NCBI GenBank assembly: GCA_000372785.1
Contig: KB889757.1
Coordinates: 62,001-126,000, forward strand
DNA length: 64,000 bases
Direction: 5' to 3'
Source of the DNA: a gamma proteobacterium SCGC AB-629-P17
GTDB taxonomy: Bacteria > Pseudomonadota > Gammaproteobacteria > PS1 > Pseudothioglobaceae
Position numbers and translations under genes: made by a program. Within the stretch, counting starts at the first letter, position 1. Each line of letters starts with the position of its first letter. Below, one piece after another: positions 35,904 through 46,698 of this stretch. The notes under the pieces are model-generated. The model made no database searches, had not been told where the DNA came from, and worked only from the letters and a program-made list of their open reading frames with translations.

Positions 35904-36875
35904 TTAAGAAGTTCGATTCAGTGACAATTCACATAGTAGTTTAAGAGCTGATCGATATTCAGAATCCGGAATATCTTCTAATGATTTTAGAGCTTGTTGT
36001 GATTCGTTCTGTGCAATTTGTCGAGTAAATTCAAAAGCATTGACACCGCAAAGAATATTGACAATGTTATCAATGTTTGATGCGTCTGCCGTTTTAATTG
36101 CATTTTTCAGAATCTTATTTTCTGCACCAGAGGTTTTTTCGAGAGCATAAATCATGGGTAAGGTAATCTTGCCTTCTGATAAGTCATCACCCACTTCTTT
36201 TCCTATTGTTATCGGGTCTGATTCGTAGTCCAGGGCATCGTCAATAATTTGAAAGGATTTTCCTAAATGAAATCCAAAGTCACCAAGTGAATTAATCGTC
36301 TTTTTTGAAGAATCAGATAGAAGTGCACCTATTTTGCAAGCCGCTTCAAATAGACAAGCAGTTTTTTGCTCAATAACGTTAAAGTACTCTGTCTGAGAAA
36401 CGTTAGTATTTTTGATATTTAATAACTGTAAGACCTCTCCCTCTGCTATCTGGTTTGTTGTTTTTGAAAGGATTTTCATAATTGCCATGGAATTAGGTTC
36501 TACCATGATTTCAAATGCCCTCGAGTAAAGAAAGTCGCCGACCAATACACTGGGTGCGTTGCCCCATAATTCATTAGCTGTATCTTGGCCACGACGGGTT
36601 GTTGACTCATCTACCACGTCATCATGAAGAAGTGTTGCAGTATGAATAAGCTCAATCACAACAGCCATTGCGTGATGGTCTTTACCCTTATAGTTTGTAG
36701 CTCTTGCAGAGAGAAGCAGTAGTAAGGGTCTTAAGCGTTTCCCACCTGAGGCAATGATGTAATGGCTCATTTGATTAATGAGGCCAACATTTGAATTTAA
36801 ACGCTCAATTAAGACTTCATCCGTCTTCTCCATGTCGCTCTTCATTAGAGTTTGAATGTCGCTGTAATTTTGCAT
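35904..36875 (-). CDS. ispB: All-trans polyprenyl (octaprenyl) diphosphate synthase
   Basis: IspB makes the long isoprenoid side chain of ubiquinone or menaquinone. The 323-residue protein has the substrate-binding LLHDDVVDESTTRRG (first Asp-rich motif, about residue 80) and FQIIDDALDYESD (second, about residue 210). GGKRLRPLL near residue 40 and KITLPMIYAL complete the family pattern. It lies between rlmE and the dinG-like helicase with gaps under ten bases. Chain length cannot be read with certainty, but octaprenyl is usual in gammaproteobacteria. Confidence 0.93.
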   Translation of the reverse strand: MQNYSDIQTLMKSDMEKTDEVLIERLNSNVGLINQMSHYIIASGGKRLRPLLLLLSARATNYKGKDHHAMAVVIELIHTATLLHDDVVDESTTRRGQDTANELWGNAPSVLVGDFLYSRAFEIMVEPNSMAIMKILSKTTNQIAEGEVLQLLNIKNTNVSQTEYFNVIEQKTACLFEAACKIGALLSDSSKKTINSLGDFGFHLGKSFQIIDDALDYESDPITIGKEVGDDLSEGKITLPMIYALEKTSGAENKILKNAIKTADASNIDNIVNILCGVNAFEFTRQIAQNESQQALKSLEDIPDSEYRSALKLLCELSLNRTS

Positions 36876-36881
36876 AAGGAT

Positions 36882-37499
36882 TTATTTTAACTGACTTGCA
36901 AGTAGATAAACTTCTTTAGACCTGGGGCGAGAAGCTTTTGGCTTAATGATTGAAACTTTTTTAAAAACTTTTCTTGCATTTTTAACATAGTCATCAAAAC
37001 CATCACCTTGAAAAATTTTCACAATAAAGTGCCCATTTTTTGATAAAGTTTTAACAGCTAAATCTATTGCGAGTTCAGCTAGGTAGATTGACTTTGGCTG
37101 ATCAACAGAAAGTTGTCCACTCATATTAGGTGCCATATCAGATAAAACTATATCTATCGAACTTCCTTTAGTTAAAGTTATCAACTCATCATAAACTGAT
37201 TTTTCAGTAAAGTCTCCTTGAAGAAAATTGACTCCACTAATTTCATCGATTGACAAGATATCGCTAGCAATTACTTGGCCAGATTTACCTACTATTTTTG
37301 CAGCAACTTGAGACCAACTACCAGGTGCTGCACCTAGGTCTAATATTTTGTCTCCTTTGTTGATAATTTGACTTTTTTCTATAATTTCAAGTAACTTGTA
37401 GGCTGCTCTTGATCTGTAACCTTCTTTTTGGGCTTTTTTTACGTATTCATCAGTTAAATGCTCATGCATCCATCGACGTGAACTTCCTTTTTTTGCCAC
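36882..37499 (-). CDS. rlmE: 23S rRNA 2'-O-methyltransferase RlmE
   Basis: RlmE (FtsJ/RrmJ) methylates U2552 of 23S rRNA in the 50S subunit, using SAM. The 205-residue protein has [13 protein letters not shown], the SAM-binding [15 protein letters not shown] (about residues 53-67), [13 protein letters not shown] with the catalytic Asp and [10 protein letters not shown] with the catalytic Lys. It begins the rlmE-ispB-dinG unit. The usual partner ftsH is not in the window. Confidence 0.97.
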   Translation of the reverse strand: MAKKGSSRRWMHEHLTDEYVKKAQKEGYRSRAAYKLLEIIEKSQIINKGDKILDLGAAPGSWSQVAAKIVGKSGQVIASDILSIDEISGVNFLQGDFTEKSVYDELITLTKGSSIDIVLSDMAPNMSGQLSVDQPKSIYLAELAIDLAVKTLSKNGHFIVKIFQGDGFDDYVKNARKVFKKVSIIKPKASRPRSKEVYLLASQLK

Positions 37500-37667
37500 A
37501 ACTAAAAAATATTAATAAAGTATTGAAGTTATTTTATAAGAGTAAAGCTTCTAGCAAGCTTAAATTGATTTTGAATGTGTTAAAGTTACGCCCAACAATA
37601 TCAGAATTCGCAAAATATTAATAACTGCAAATCAAAGCAAAAGGGCAAGAAATTAATAAAATCTTCA

Positions 37668-37696
37668 TTGTTATTTCATTTTTATGAATATATAAT
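37668..37696 (+). promoter_or_regulatory. Promoter of the RND pump gene
   Basis: TTGTTA (37668-37673), a 17-base spacer and TATAAT (37691-37696). The start site would be about 24 bases before the ATG at 37727. The rest of the 227-base gap from 37500 holds no coding or RNA feature I can recognise. Confidence 0.65.
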
Positions 37697-37726
37697 CAGC
37701 CTTTTTGTATTTAAAAATAGTTTTTT

Positions 37727-40700
37727 ATGGATTCTATTTTAGATTTTTTAGTTCGTCAAAAAAAGTTTGCTCTCGTATTTTCTTTTGCTTTTATTGCAAT
37801 TGGTGTTTTGTCTGTGGTTGGGATGCAGCGAGATCAGTTTCCAGCAGTAGATTTTGAAATTCTAGCTGTAACGACAGCCTATCCTGGAGCTTCACCTGAG
37901 GATGTTGAGAAGAGTGTAACCAACGTAATTGAAAATGAGCTATTAAGTGTTAGTGGAATTAAAGAGATTACTTCTACCTCTCGTGAGGGAATTTCAAGCA
38001 TCATTGTCACCCTTGAGGCTGATTTAAAAGATGTTACAACGGTCAAAAATGATGTTCGAAATGCTGTTAATCGAGTTAAAAGTTTCCCTGAAGAGGTTAC
38101 AGACTTACCTCAGGTGCTTGATTTTAACGTAACTGAATTTCCCATAATTACTATTAATATTGATGGTGCAAATAGTGATTATGCCCTCGCCAGGCAAATT
38201 ACAGATGATCTTGAGACAGCTCTTCTTAAGGTTAAAGGTGTAGCTTCTATAGATAAAAATGGTTATTTAGAGAGTGAAATTCAAATTAAAGTTGACCCCA
38301 CAAAACTTGATAAATATAACATCTCAGTTAATGAGGTTATATCGGCGATTTCAACTCGAAATGCTCGCTTCACCGTTGGTGGTAATAATCAAGAGAGTTT
38401 AGAAAAAAATATAGTCATTTTGTCAGAATTTCAGAGTATTGATGAAATTAAAGATGTTGTTATTAAGTCTATCTTTGATGGGCCAGTTATTAGATTAGAT
38501 GATATAGCCAATGTATTTAGAGGGGAAGAAGAAGAAACCTCCATCACAAGAGTCAATGGAACCAAGGGTTTTGTTCTGCAAGTCAAAAAACAAGATCAGG
38601 CAGACATTATTAGGACAGTCAAAAGAGTCAGAGAGCGGGTTTCAGAATTACAAGTGAATTACTCCGACAATATAGATATTTTTTACACAGATGACTCCTC
38701 TGAAGCAGTTGCAAATAGGCTCAATATAATTATTAAAAATGGTTATATAGGACTTGCTTTAGTATTAGTCGTCCTGGGAGCTTTTCTTTCACTTAGAACT
38801 GCTTTTTGGGTTGCTGTAAGTATTCCAGTGACACTCCTTGGAACAGTATTTGGCCTTGGTCTTACAGGTAATACAATAAACTTAATATCTCTTTCTGGAT
38901 TTATTCTTGTGTTGGGTATTGTTGTCGATGATAGTATCATTATTGCTGAAAGTATTCACCACTATAAATCCAAGGGAGGCGACCTATATAAAAACGTCGT
39001 AATGGGGTTAAAGCGAGTCATTATGCCTGTTGTAACGACAATAATTTCAACCATGCTTGTTATGTCTTCGTTTTTTCTCATGTCAGGCATTTTGGGTAAG
39101 TTTATCTACGTTTTACCAGTCGTTGTTATTTTTGCTCTTGGTATATCTTTTTTAGAAATTACTTTCGCTCTACCGGCACACTTGTCAACAAATAAAGTCG
39201 GAAAACAAAGGACTTGGTTTATACCTGTAGAAAATTTTTACAATAGATTCATGCACTATGCCTTGAGGTGGAGATATTTAATTGTTCCTCTATTTATCGC
39301 TTTGCTTGTTTATACATCATTTTTTGCATTTAAAAATATTCCTTTTAATTTGTTTCCTTCTAGAGGTGCAACCGTAATTTTTGCAAATATTGAAGCACCA
39401 AATGGTAGCTCTGCAGCCTACACTGAAAATATAGTTATTGATGTTGAGAATATAATTGTTAACGAAATAGGCGAAGACCTTGATTCTTTTACGAGCACTA
39501 TTGGTAGCTACTTCACAAATGTTGCTAACATTGAAATTGCATTAACTCCAACAAATGACAGAGAGAGAACTGCTGAAGATATGGAAGAAAAACTTAAAGC
39601 CTTAGTGGAAAATGTTGAGGGCGCTGAAAAAATTAATATTTCTTTATTAAGGCCCGGACCACCACAAGGTGAAGACATTGAAATTACCCTTGTAGCTGAA
39701 AATGATGCTCAACGAAATTTAGCAGCAGATAAGCTTGAAGAAATATTGAAATCAATTGATGGTGTCGATAATATCAATCGTAATGATGAGATTGGTAAAC
39801 CCCGAATAGAAACTGTACTTGATTTTGATGAAATGGCTCGACTAGGGGTTGATTATCAGTCGGTTTATCGCCATCTTCGTACTGCTTTTTCTGGCTCCTA
39901 TGTAACAGACGTTACGATTGCTGGAAAAGAAGAAGATGTAAGAATCTATATAGGCAGTGAAGACTATACAGAGAACTTTATTAAAAATACTACTGTCAAA
40001 AATCGTCAAGGCAACTCAATACCAATGAGCAAATTTTCTACTCTTCGAGAGATTAAGGGTGAGCCAGACTTTAACCATTTTGACGGGGATCGATCAATCA
40101 AATTAACTGCAAGTATTGCCGATGGACGCCCGAAGAAAAAACCGAGCGGGGTAGATCAAGATCGAAACTTTGATGGGGATCAATCAATCAAAATGACATC
40201 TGATGAGGATCAATCAATCAAAAGAGGGCCATCAAGAGGGCCACCACTATCTAAGACGGCAATATTGGCAATGGTTCTAAAAGAACTTAATGCACCAGTT
40301 GATTTTCCTCAAGTTTCTATCATAACCTCGGGTGGAGCGCAAGAGTCGATTGAATCCTTGCAAGATTTTCTCAGGGCTTTTGTTGTAGCTATTGTTGGTA
40401 TTTTCCTTTTGCTCGCAATACTCTTTAATTCTTACTCACAACCCATGCTTGTATTGGCTGCTGTCCCATTTTCTTTGATAGGCGTTGTGTGGGCTTTTTA
40501 TTTTCATGGAGAGCCGCTGAGTTTCTTTGCTCTAACAGGCTCATTAGCTCTGATGGGAGTTATTGTTAATGACTCCTTGGTTATGGTAAGTCATCTGAAC
40601 TACATCAAGCAAAAAAGTGCTCAGTTAGAAGACAAAATAGTTTGGATTGCTAGAGGTTCTAGGGACCGCCTTAGAGCAGTAGTATTAACAACTCTAACGA

Positions 40701-40909
40701 CAATGGCTGGCGTCTTACCGCTTGCTTATGGTATCGGTGGTACAGATGTATTTTTACAGCCTATGGTGCTTGCTCTTGGTTATGGGTTAATATTTGGAAC
40801 AGTATTAACTTTAATTCTTCTACCTTGTATGTATCTGATGAATTATGACTTTATTAATATGCTCGGAAGAATTAAAATAAGGTTCTCTAGAAAGAAGATG
40901 GCTGTTTAG
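37727..40909 (+). CDS. RND-family efflux permease with a repeat-containing insertion
   Basis: A 1060-residue inner-membrane proton-driven efflux pump of the AcrB superfamily. It starts MDSILDFLVRQKKFALVFS and has periplasmic porter repeats after TM1 and TM7. TM4 carries GIVVDDSIIIAESIHHYK with the proton-relay Asp pair; the late helices include SLALMGVIVNDSLVMVSHLNY and TTLTTMAGVLPLAYG. About residues 790-842 hold an insertion built around three copies of a D(G/E)D(R/Q)SIK decapeptide. Neither a membrane-fusion protein nor an outer-membrane channel gene is adjacent. The substrate is unknown. The stop abuts that of the convergent ruvA. Confidence 0.92.
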   Translation: MDSILDFLVRQKKFALVFSFAFIAIGVLSVVGMQRDQFPAVDFEILAVTTAYPGASPEDVEKSVTNVIENELLSVSGIKEITSTSREGISSIIVTLEADLKDVTTVKNDVRNAVNRVKSFPEEVTDLPQVLDFNVTEFPIITINIDGANSDYALARQITDDLETALLKVKGVASIDKNGYLESEIQIKVDPTKLDKYNISVNEVISAISTRNARFTVGGNNQESLEKNIVILSEFQSIDEIKDVVIKSIFDGPVIRLDDIANVFRGEEEETSITRVNGTKGFVLQVKKQDQADIIRTVKRVRERVSELQVNYSDNIDIFYTDDSSEAVANRLNIIIKNGYIGLALVLVVLGAFLSLRTAFWVAVSIPVTLLGTVFGLGLTGNTINLISLSGFILVLGIVVDDSIIIAESIHHYKSKGGDLYKNVVMGLKRVIMPVVTTIISTMLVMSSFFLMSGILGKFIYVLPVVVIFALGISFLEITFALPAHLSTNKVGKQRTWFIPVENFYNRFMHYALRWRYLIVPLFIALLVYTSFFAFKNIPFNLFPSRGATVIFANIEAPNGSSAAYTENIVIDVENIIVNEIGEDLDSFTSTIGSYFTNVANIEIALTPTNDRERTAEDMEEKLKALVENVEGAEKINISLLRPGPPQGEDIEITLVAENDAQRNLAADKLEEILKSIDGVDNINRNDEIGKPRIETVLDFDEMARLGVDYQSVYRHLRTAFSGSYVTDVTIAGKEEDVRIYIGSEDYTENFIKNTTVKNRQGNSIPMSKFSTLREIKGEPDFNHFDGDRSIKLTASIADGRPKKKPSGVDQDRNFDGDQSIKMTSDEDQSIKRGPSRGPPLSKTAILAMVLKELNAPVDFPQVSIITSGGAQESIESLQDFLRAFVVAIVGIFLLLAILFNSYSQPMLVLAAVPFSLIGVVWAFYFHGEPLSFFALTGSLALMGVIVNDSLVMVSHLNYIKQKSAQLEDKIVWIARGSRDRLRAVVLTTLTTMAGVLPLAYGIGGTDVFLQPMVLALGYGLIFGTVLTLILLPCMYLMNYDFINMLGRIKIRFSRKKMAV
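40080..40223 (+). repeat. In-frame imperfect repeats in the RND gene
   Basis: Three related units share GATCaATCAATCAAA with a preceding GAtGgGGAT. Unit 1 is at about 40081-40104, unit 2 at 40171-40194 and unit 3 at 40201-40223. Unit spacings of 90 and 30 bases keep the frame. Unit 1 corresponds to the strand normally present in RND pumps; units 2 and 3 and the intervening Lys/Pro-rich text look added. An AGAGGGCCA direct repeat follows within 40221-40245. Confidence 0.8.
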
Positions 40910-41503
40910 TTATTTATTCTGAAGAGCTAGACGGATTAACTGTTCTGTTGAGAGGTTCTGGTCGTCGATTGCTGAAATCATTTTGTTGGCCTCTTTCACC
41001 TTAAATCCAAGAGATTGTAGTGCCGCTAAAGCTTGCTTTGCATTTGGATTAGAACTCGTTTTATGATGCATTGTTGAAGTTGAAGCGTTAACCAATTCCA
41101 CCTTATCAAGCCTATCTTGAAGTTCAACTATAAGTTTCAGTGCTGTCTTTTTTCCAATCCCAGGCGTTTTTGCTAAAAGATCTGCATTTTCACTAATAAT
41201 GCAATCAACAAGAGACGATACCGAAAGATGCGAAAGTATGGCGAGTGCCACCTTAGGGCCAACACCATTCACTCTTATTAGTTCCCTAAAAATGTTTTTT
41301 TCATCCTTTGATATAAAGCCAAACAATGTGTGTGAGTCCTCTTTGATACTCAAATGAGTGTAAAGTAAAATGTCTTCAGATGAATTGTCTAGTTGGTAGA
41401 AGGTAGACATAGGACAAAGCAGTTCGTAGCCAATACCAGCAACCTCTAAAAGAATTTCTGGAGGATTCTTGCTAATAATTTGACCTTTTAATTGACCAAT
41501 CAT
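40910..41503 (-). CDS. ruvA: Holliday junction DNA helicase subunit RuvA
   Basis: RuvA binds the four-way junction and loads RuvB. The 197-residue protein has the N-terminal OB domain ([27 protein letters not shown]), the helix-hairpin-helix elements [14 protein letters not shown] and [16 protein letters not shown], and the small C-terminal RuvB-binding domain ([18 protein letters not shown]). It overlaps leuD by four bases (41500-41503), an unusual partner, and abuts the convergent RND gene. Confidence 0.97.
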   Translation of the reverse strand: MIGQLKGQIISKNPPEILLEVAGIGYELLCPMSTFYQLDNSSEDILLYTHLSIKEDSHTLFGFISKDEKNIFRELIRVNGVGPKVALAILSHLSVSSLVDCIISENADLLAKTPGIGKKTALKLIVELQDRLDKVELVNASTSTMHHKTSSNPNAKQALAALQSLGFKVKEANKMISAIDDQNLSTEQLIRLALQNK

Positions 41504-42114
41504 AACCAGGGAAATTTTTTAAAATGTTCAGACTCAAATACACGAATCTGATTCTCATACTGCAAAGTTAGACCGATATCATCTAGACCATTGATGAGTC
41601 TTCGTTTTCTCTCAGCATCAACTTCAAAATTATAGATGTTGTCTTCTGTTTTAACACTTTGTTCTTCTAAGTTGATAACAATTTCACCTCGGTATGCAAA
41701 TAAAGCATCTACAATTTCGCTACTTAAAACAATTGGTAGAATGCCATTCTTAAAGCAATTATTGTAGAAAATATCTGCAAAACTGGGCGCAATAATAGCA
41801 CGAAATCCGAAATCTTCCAATGCCCATGGAGCATGCTCTCTAGACGACCCACAACCAAAGTTCCTTCTCGTTAAAAGGATTTGAGCACCTTGATATTGTA
41901 GATCATTTAAAACAAAGTCAGTATTCACTGGGCGCTTAGAGTTATCCATGCCAACCTCACCATGATCGAGATAACGCCATTCATCAAACAAGTTAGGGCC
42001 AAAACCACTACGCTTGATTGACTTTAGAAATTGCTTTGGAATGATTGCATCAGTATCAATGTTGGCTCGATCGAGTGGCATAGAGATGGAAGTTAGAGTA
42101 CTAAATCTTTTCAT
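41500..42114 (-). CDS. leuD: 3-isopropylmalate dehydratase small subunit
   Basis: LeuD is the swivel-domain subunit of isopropylmalate isomerase in leucine synthesis. The 204-residue protein has [16 protein letters not shown], the [20 protein letters not shown] loop and [10 protein letters not shown], all characteristic. It follows leuC by two bases and overlaps ruvA. leuB, often the next gene, is not here. Confidence 0.97.
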   Translation of the reverse strand: MKRFSTLTSISMPLDRANIDTDAIIPKQFLKSIKRSGFGPNLFDEWRYLDHGEVGMDNSKRPVNTDFVLNDLQYQGAQILLTRRNFGCGSSREHAPWALEDFGFRAIIAPSFADIFYNNCFKNGILPIVLSSEIVDALFAYRGEIVINLEEQSVKTEDNIYNFEVDAERKRRLINGLDDIGLTLQYENQIRVFESEHFKKFPWL

Positions 42115-42116
42115 AA

Positions 42117-43514
42117 CTAAACCCCTGAAAGATGACCTGCAATAGCACTTGCCGCGGCAATTGCTGGGCTAACTAAATGTGTAAAAGACCCCTGACCTTG
42201 TCTACCTTCAAAGTTTCTGTTTGAGGTGCTTGCGCATCGCTCACCTACTTCAAGCTTATCTGCATTCATTGCCAGACACATTGAACAGCCTGGTTCTCGC
42301 CACTCAAAACCAGCATCAGTAAATATTTGATCAAGTCCCTCAGCTTCAGCCTGTTGCTTTACAAGGCCTGATCCGGGAACAACCAGTGCAAGTTTAATGC
42401 CGTTTGCAATTTTCTTGCCTTTGGCAACTGCGGCAGCTGATCGCAAATCTTCAATTCGTGAGTTTGTACAAGAGCCAATAAAAACTTTATCAATGTCAAC
42501 AGAACTCATCGAAGTATTGGGCTTTAAATTAATATAGTTTAGAGCATTTCGAATACTTTCAGCTTTGACAGGATCGTCTTCCTTTTCAGGGTCAGGCGTT
42601 GAGCCATTGATGTCGACTACCATTTCTGGTGAGGTCCCCCAAGTTACTTGTGGCTTAATAAGGGCAGCATCTATTAAGATTGTTTCATCAAAATAAGCAT
42701 CCTTATCACTATGTAGTGTTTTCCAATATGCAACAGCTAAATCCCACTTTTCTCCTGTAGGTGTAAATGGTCTTCCTTTAACATATTCTATGGTCTTGTC
42801 GTCAACAGCAACCATACCAACCTTTGCACCAGCTTCGATTGACATATTACACAATGTCATTCTACCTTCGATACTCAAGTTCTCAATTGCTGAGCCACAA
42901 AATTCAATGGCATAACCTGTAGCACCTGCTGTGCCAATTTCACCAATCACATAAAGTGCAATATCTTTAGCGCTGATATGCTTTTCTAAATCTCCATTCA
43001 CTTCAATTTTCATATTTTTAGCTTTACTTTGCCAAAGACAACCTGTGGCAAGTACATGCTCAACCTCTGAAGTACCGATACCAAAAGCAAGCGCACCTAA
43101 TGCGCCATGAGTTGTGGTATGCGAATCACCACAAACAATACTCATACCAGGCAGAGTCGCCCCCTGTTCTGGCCCGATAACATGGACGATTCCTTGACGG
43201 ATATCATTCATTTGAATTTCATTGATCTCGAAGGTTTCACAATTTTTGTCTAAAGTCTCAACTTGCAATCTCGAAACTGGGTCGTTAATACTACTAACAC
43301 CTTTAGACCTTTCAGTTGTTGGGACATTATGATCGGGCACTGCTAAGTTGGCTTTATTTCGCCAAAGCTTTCTTCCTGACATTGTTAGACCCTCAAATGC
43401 CTGCGGAGAGGTCACTTCGTGAATAAGTTGGCGATCAATATAAATAAGAGTGGCGCCATCTTGTTCTCGAACCACGTGTGCACCCATTAGTTTGTCATAG
43501 AGCGTTTGAGCCAT
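42117..43514 (-). CDS. leuC: 3-isopropylmalate dehydratase large subunit
   Basis: LeuC carries the 4Fe-4S cluster of isopropylmalate isomerase. The 465-residue protein has [20 protein letters not shown], the cluster cysteines in [13 protein letters not shown] (about residue 348) and [11 protein letters not shown] (about 408 and 411), and [14 protein letters not shown]. It starts the leuC-leuD-ruvA unit. No leader-peptide attenuator with Leu codons is seen in the 135-base upstream gap (43515-43649). Confidence 0.98.
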   Translation of the reverse strand: MAQTLYDKLMGAHVVREQDGATLIYIDRQLIHEVTSPQAFEGLTMSGRKLWRNKANLAVPDHNVPTTERSKGVSSINDPVSRLQVETLDKNCETFEINEIQMNDIRQGIVHVIGPEQGATLPGMSIVCGDSHTTTHGALGALAFGIGTSEVEHVLATGCLWQSKAKNMKIEVNGDLEKHISAKDIALYVIGEIGTAGATGYAIEFCGSAIENLSIEGRMTLCNMSIEAGAKVGMVAVDDKTIEYVKGRPFTPTGEKWDLAVAYWKTLHSDKDAYFDETILIDAALIKPQVTWGTSPEMVVDINGSTPDPEKEDDPVKAESIRNALNYINLKPNTSMSSVDIDKVFIGSCTNSRIEDLRSAAAVAKGKKIANGIKLALVVPGSGLVKQQAEAEGLDQIFTDAGFEWREPGCSMCLAMNADKLEVGERCASTSNRNFEGRQGQGSFTHLVSPAIAAASAIAGHLSGV

Positions 43515-43649
43515 TATTCCTAAGCAATACTTGATAAAATGACCATTTTACAGTGCTAAATTAACCCGCAATATAGAAATATGGAACAAGTATTTACGTT
43601 ACTACATAATAGATTTTTTCTTTTTTTTAGAACTTAAGGTCTTATATTT

Positions 43650-45422
43650 ATGTGCGGTATTTGTGGCCAGTTTCGCTTCGACTCAAAAAATGTTTCTTCA
43701 AAGTCTCTCACTATTATGATGTCTAAAATTGCTAGAAGAGGGCCAGACTCTAACGGTCAATGGCTTGAAGGTAAGATTGGTTTTGGTCATCAACGCTTAA
43801 GTATTATTGATTTATCAAGCCATGGCAACCAACCAATGGTGGATGAACTTCTCAAGTTAACACTGGTTTTTAATGGAACCATCTATAACTATAAATCACT
43901 TCGTAGTCAGTTAATCGGCAAAGGTTATTCCTTTTTTTCACATTCAGACACCGAAGTCATCATCAAGTCTTACCATTACTGGGGCGAAGATTGTGTCGAG
44001 TATTTGGATGGTATGTTTGCCTTCTGTGTGTGGGATAAATCTAATGAAAAGCTGTTTATTGCCCGTGACCGAATGGGCATCAAGCCTCTCTACTATAATT
44101 TATCCAATAAAGCATTTACTTTTGCTTCCAATTCACAGGCTTTATTAACTCAAGAGCTTGACAAAAGTGTTAACCCTCTCGCCCTTCAGCAGCAACTTTC
44201 ACTTCATGGAGTTGTGCCAGCTCCAAATACGATTATAAGTGGTATTCAAAAAGTGAAACCTGCAACAGCTATAACAATAAATACAAAAGGCTTATTGAAA
44301 GAAAAAACATATTGGCATCCTAACGCTAATAGATCTGAAAGAAACCTTTCAGATAACGAATACGTTGAGAAAGCCCACGAATTATTAACTGCAGCTGTTA
44401 CAAAAAGAATGGCTGCGGCTGATGTGCCTATTGGTGTTTTGTTGTCTGGTGGTCTAGATTCCTCTCTGCTTGTAGCACTACTTAAAGAAGCTGGCCATGA
44501 AGATATTCGCACCTTTTCTATTGGATTTGAAGATATGGACAATGAAGTTGGCAGTGAGTTTGAGTATTCAGACCAAATCGTTTCAAAGTTTAAAACCCAG
44601 CATCAAAAATACGTTGTTAGCAATGCAGAGGTATTGCCTAGGTTGTCAGAAGCAGTAATGAATATGGCTGAACCCATGGTAGGTCAAGATGCCGTCGCTT
44701 TTTATTTACTTTCTGAACAGGTATCAAAGCATATCAAGGTAGTTTTGTCTGGTCAAGGTGCAGATGAAGCCTTTGCCGGCTATTTTTGGTACCCAAGAAT
44801 GGCAGCTGAGAAGGGCGATGAGATTGAAAGATTTTCCAAACACTATGTAGACAGACCCTATGAAGAGTATTTGCAGGCTGTAATGCCAACTTACCAAGGC
44901 GATAACCATACCTCCAACTGGTTAAACAAAGAGTTTGCAAAAACGGGAGCTGATTCCTTTATTGATAAAGTTTTTCGTACCGACATCACTAAACTAATTG
45001 TTGATGATCCAGTTAAACGGGTAGATAACATGACAATGGCCTGGGGGCTTGAAGCACGTGTACCTTTTCTAGATACTGAGCTGGTTGAGTGGGCGTTAAA
45101 GATGCCAGCAAACTTAAAGATGAAACAGGAGGGTAAGTACCCACTAAAGAAAATCGCAAGAGAACTTCTTCCCGGTTCAGTAATAGATCGAAAAAAAGGC
45201 TATTTTCCGATGCCAGCTCTCAAGTATATTCAAGGTGATTTCTTAGAATTTATGTCTGATATACTTACATCTAGTGCTTGCCTCAATCGAGGTGTATTTA
45301 ATCAAAATTATGTCAACAAAGTTATTAATTCACCTAGAGACTATATGACCGCTTTGAATGGCTCTAGGCTTTGGCATTTGGCATTATTTGAGTTTTGGAT
45401 GCAAATTAATGTAGATAGGTAA
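43650..45422 (+). CDS. Asparagine synthase-type amidotransferase, probably N-acetylglutaminylglutamine amidotransferase
   Basis: A 590-residue class II glutamine amidotransferase. Cys2 ([10 protein letters not shown]) is the N-terminal nucleophile. The glutaminase domain continues with [18 protein letters not shown] and [14 protein letters not shown]. The synthetase domain has the ATP pyrophosphatase loop [13 protein letters not shown] (about residues 263-275), [37 protein letters not shown] and [18 protein letters not shown]. These last segments resemble the enzyme that amidates N-acetylglutaminylglutamine, a dipeptide osmolyte. Its usual GNAT-ligase and peptidase partners are not adjacent; rnhA follows five bases later. 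Ordinary AsnB is the alternative. Confidence 0.75.
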   Translation: MCGICGQFRFDSKNVSSKSLTIMMSKIARRGPDSNGQWLEGKIGFGHQRLSIIDLSSHGNQPMVDELLKLTLVFNGTIYNYKSLRSQLIGKGYSFFSHSDTEVIIKSYHYWGEDCVEYLDGMFAFCVWDKSNEKLFIARDRMGIKPLYYNLSNKAFTFASNSQALLTQELDKSVNPLALQQQLSLHGVVPAPNTIISGIQKVKPATAITINTKGLLKEKTYWHPNANRSERNLSDNEYVEKAHELLTAAVTKRMAAADVPIGVLLSGGLDSSLLVALLKEAGHEDIRTFSIGFEDMDNEVGSEFEYSDQIVSKFKTQHQKYVVSNAEVLPRLSEAVMNMAEPMVGQDAVAFYLLSEQVSKHIKVVLSGQGADEAFAGYFWYPRMAAEKGDEIERFSKHYVDRPYEEYLQAVMPTYQGDNHTSNWLNKEFAKTGADSFIDKVFRTDITKLIVDDPVKRVDNMTMAWGLEARVPFLDTELVEWALKMPANLKMKQEGKYPLKKIARELLPGSVIDRKKGYFPMPALKYIQGDFLEFMSDILTSSACLNRGVFNQNYVNKVINSPRDYMTALNGSRLWHLALFEFWMQINVDR

Positions 45423-45427
45423 TACTT

Positions 45428-45865
45428 ATGGAAAAAATCGTTATCTATACCGATGGTGGCTGCCGTGGAAATCCAGGTATTGGTGGTTGGGGTGTTTGGT
45501 TGCGTTACAAAGACAATGACAAAAAATTAAAGGGCGCAGAGTTAAATACAACCAACAATAAGATGGAACTCACGGCGTCTATAAGAGCATTGCAAACTCT
45601 TAAATCAAACGACATTACGGTCGACTTATATACTGACTCCAAGTATGTTATTCAAGGTATCAATGAATGGATTGAGGGTTGGAAAGAAAAAGGTTGGAAA
45701 ACTGCCAACAAGAAGCCGGTTAAAAATGTTGATTTATGGAAGGAGTTAGATGCTCTTAATCAAAAATTTTCAGTTACATGGTATTGGGTGAAAGGACATA
45801 GCGATGATCCGGGTAATGACATGGCAGACCTTTTAGCTAACCAAGCTATGGATGAAATTAGTTAA
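45428..45865 (+). CDS. rnhA: Ribonuclease HI
   Basis: RNase HI cuts RNA in RNA-DNA hybrids. The 145-residue protein has the four catalytic acids: [11 protein letters not shown] (Asp), NKMELTASI (Glu), LYTDSKYV (Asp) and GNDMADLLA (Asp). The basic handle [19 protein letters not shown] is also present. It overlaps the convergent DUF455 gene by four bases. Confidence 0.97.
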   Translation: MEKIVIYTDGGCRGNPGIGGWGVWLRYKDNDKKLKGAELNTTNNKMELTASIRALQTLKSNDITVDLYTDSKYVIQGINEWIEGWKEKGWKTANKKPVKNVDLWKELDALNQKFSVTWYWVKGHSDDPGNDMADLLANQAMDEIS

Positions 45866-46686
45866 GTTTTATTATTTCTAGTTGTCTCAAGGTAATCTAA
45901 TTCTGCCTGACTAAAGTTTGATAAAAGCCTTGCTTTTTTATTAAAGGGTCCCCGTAAATTGGAGCCGATATGTTTTTTGATAAGTGAGTCAAACGTTGAG
46001 ATGGGGTCGAGTTTTCGTTCACTACAAAGATATTGATACCAGTAGTTGCCAATCTTGACGTGGCCAATTTCATCACGGTAAATAATATCTAGGATTTCAA
46101 CCATTTTGTAAAAGTTAGAGTCCTTAAATTTAGTTCTAATACTTGGTGTCACATCTAAACCACGCGCCTCTAAAACCCTTGGTACTAAAGCCATCCTAGA
46201 TAAGACATCGTAGTCAGTGTCTACCGTCATTTGCCATAATCCATTGTGTGCATCAAAGTCACCATACTGGCAACCAAGTTCTTGAAGATAATTACTGAGA
46301 AGTGAAAAGTGAACGGCCTCCTCGTTAGCAACTTTTAACCAATCAAGGTAATACTGAAGAGGCATATCTTGAAACCGATAAACAGCATCAAGCGCTAAAT
46401 TAATGGCATTGAATTCAATATGGCAAATTGCGTGGATATTTTTTATCATACCGAAATCTGAACGATCACGTTTAGGCGAAGTCTGAAAATTAACCAACTT
46501 AGGTTTCAAGGGTCGACCAGGCATCACAATTTTTTTGACACTTAATTTAGATTTTAGATCGCGTGATTTAATTTGATGCTTATTAAGTTTTTGCGTTAGT
46601 GATATTTTTTCACTAACGTCAATACACATCAGAGCATCGAAGGCGAGTTTAAAAAGTTGCATAAGTTTTTGGAATAAAGTTAACAA
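45862..46686 (-). CDS. DUF455 ferritin-like protein
   Basis: A 274-residue protein of the DUF455 family, with a ferritin-like di-metal helical bundle related to MiaE-type monooxygenases. Candidate metal ligands are in [40 protein letters not shown] (ExxH) and [16 protein letters not shown] (ExxH). The actual reaction is unknown. The N-terminal 60 residues are Lys-rich and poorly conserved. It follows ratA by 12 bases. Confidence 0.85.
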   Translation of the reverse strand: MLTLFQKLMQLFKLAFDALMCIDVSEKISLTQKLNKHQIKSRDLKSKLSVKKIVMPGRPLKPKLVNFQTSPKRDRSDFGMIKNIHAICHIEFNAINLALDAVYRFQDMPLQYYLDWLKVANEEAVHFSLLSNYLQELGCQYGDFDAHNGLWQMTVDTDYDVLSRMALVPRVLEARGLDVTPSIRTKFKDSNFYKMVEILDIIYRDEIGHVKIGNYWYQYLCSERKLDPISTFDSLIKKHIGSNLRGPFNKKARLLSNFSQAELDYLETTRNNKT

Positions 46687-46698
46687 ACTCCAATAATT

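Noticed and set aside
37409-37621. 70-codon plus-strand frame across the rlmE start
   Set aside because: Mostly antisense to rlmE, with no ribosome-binding site and no recognisable protein pattern.
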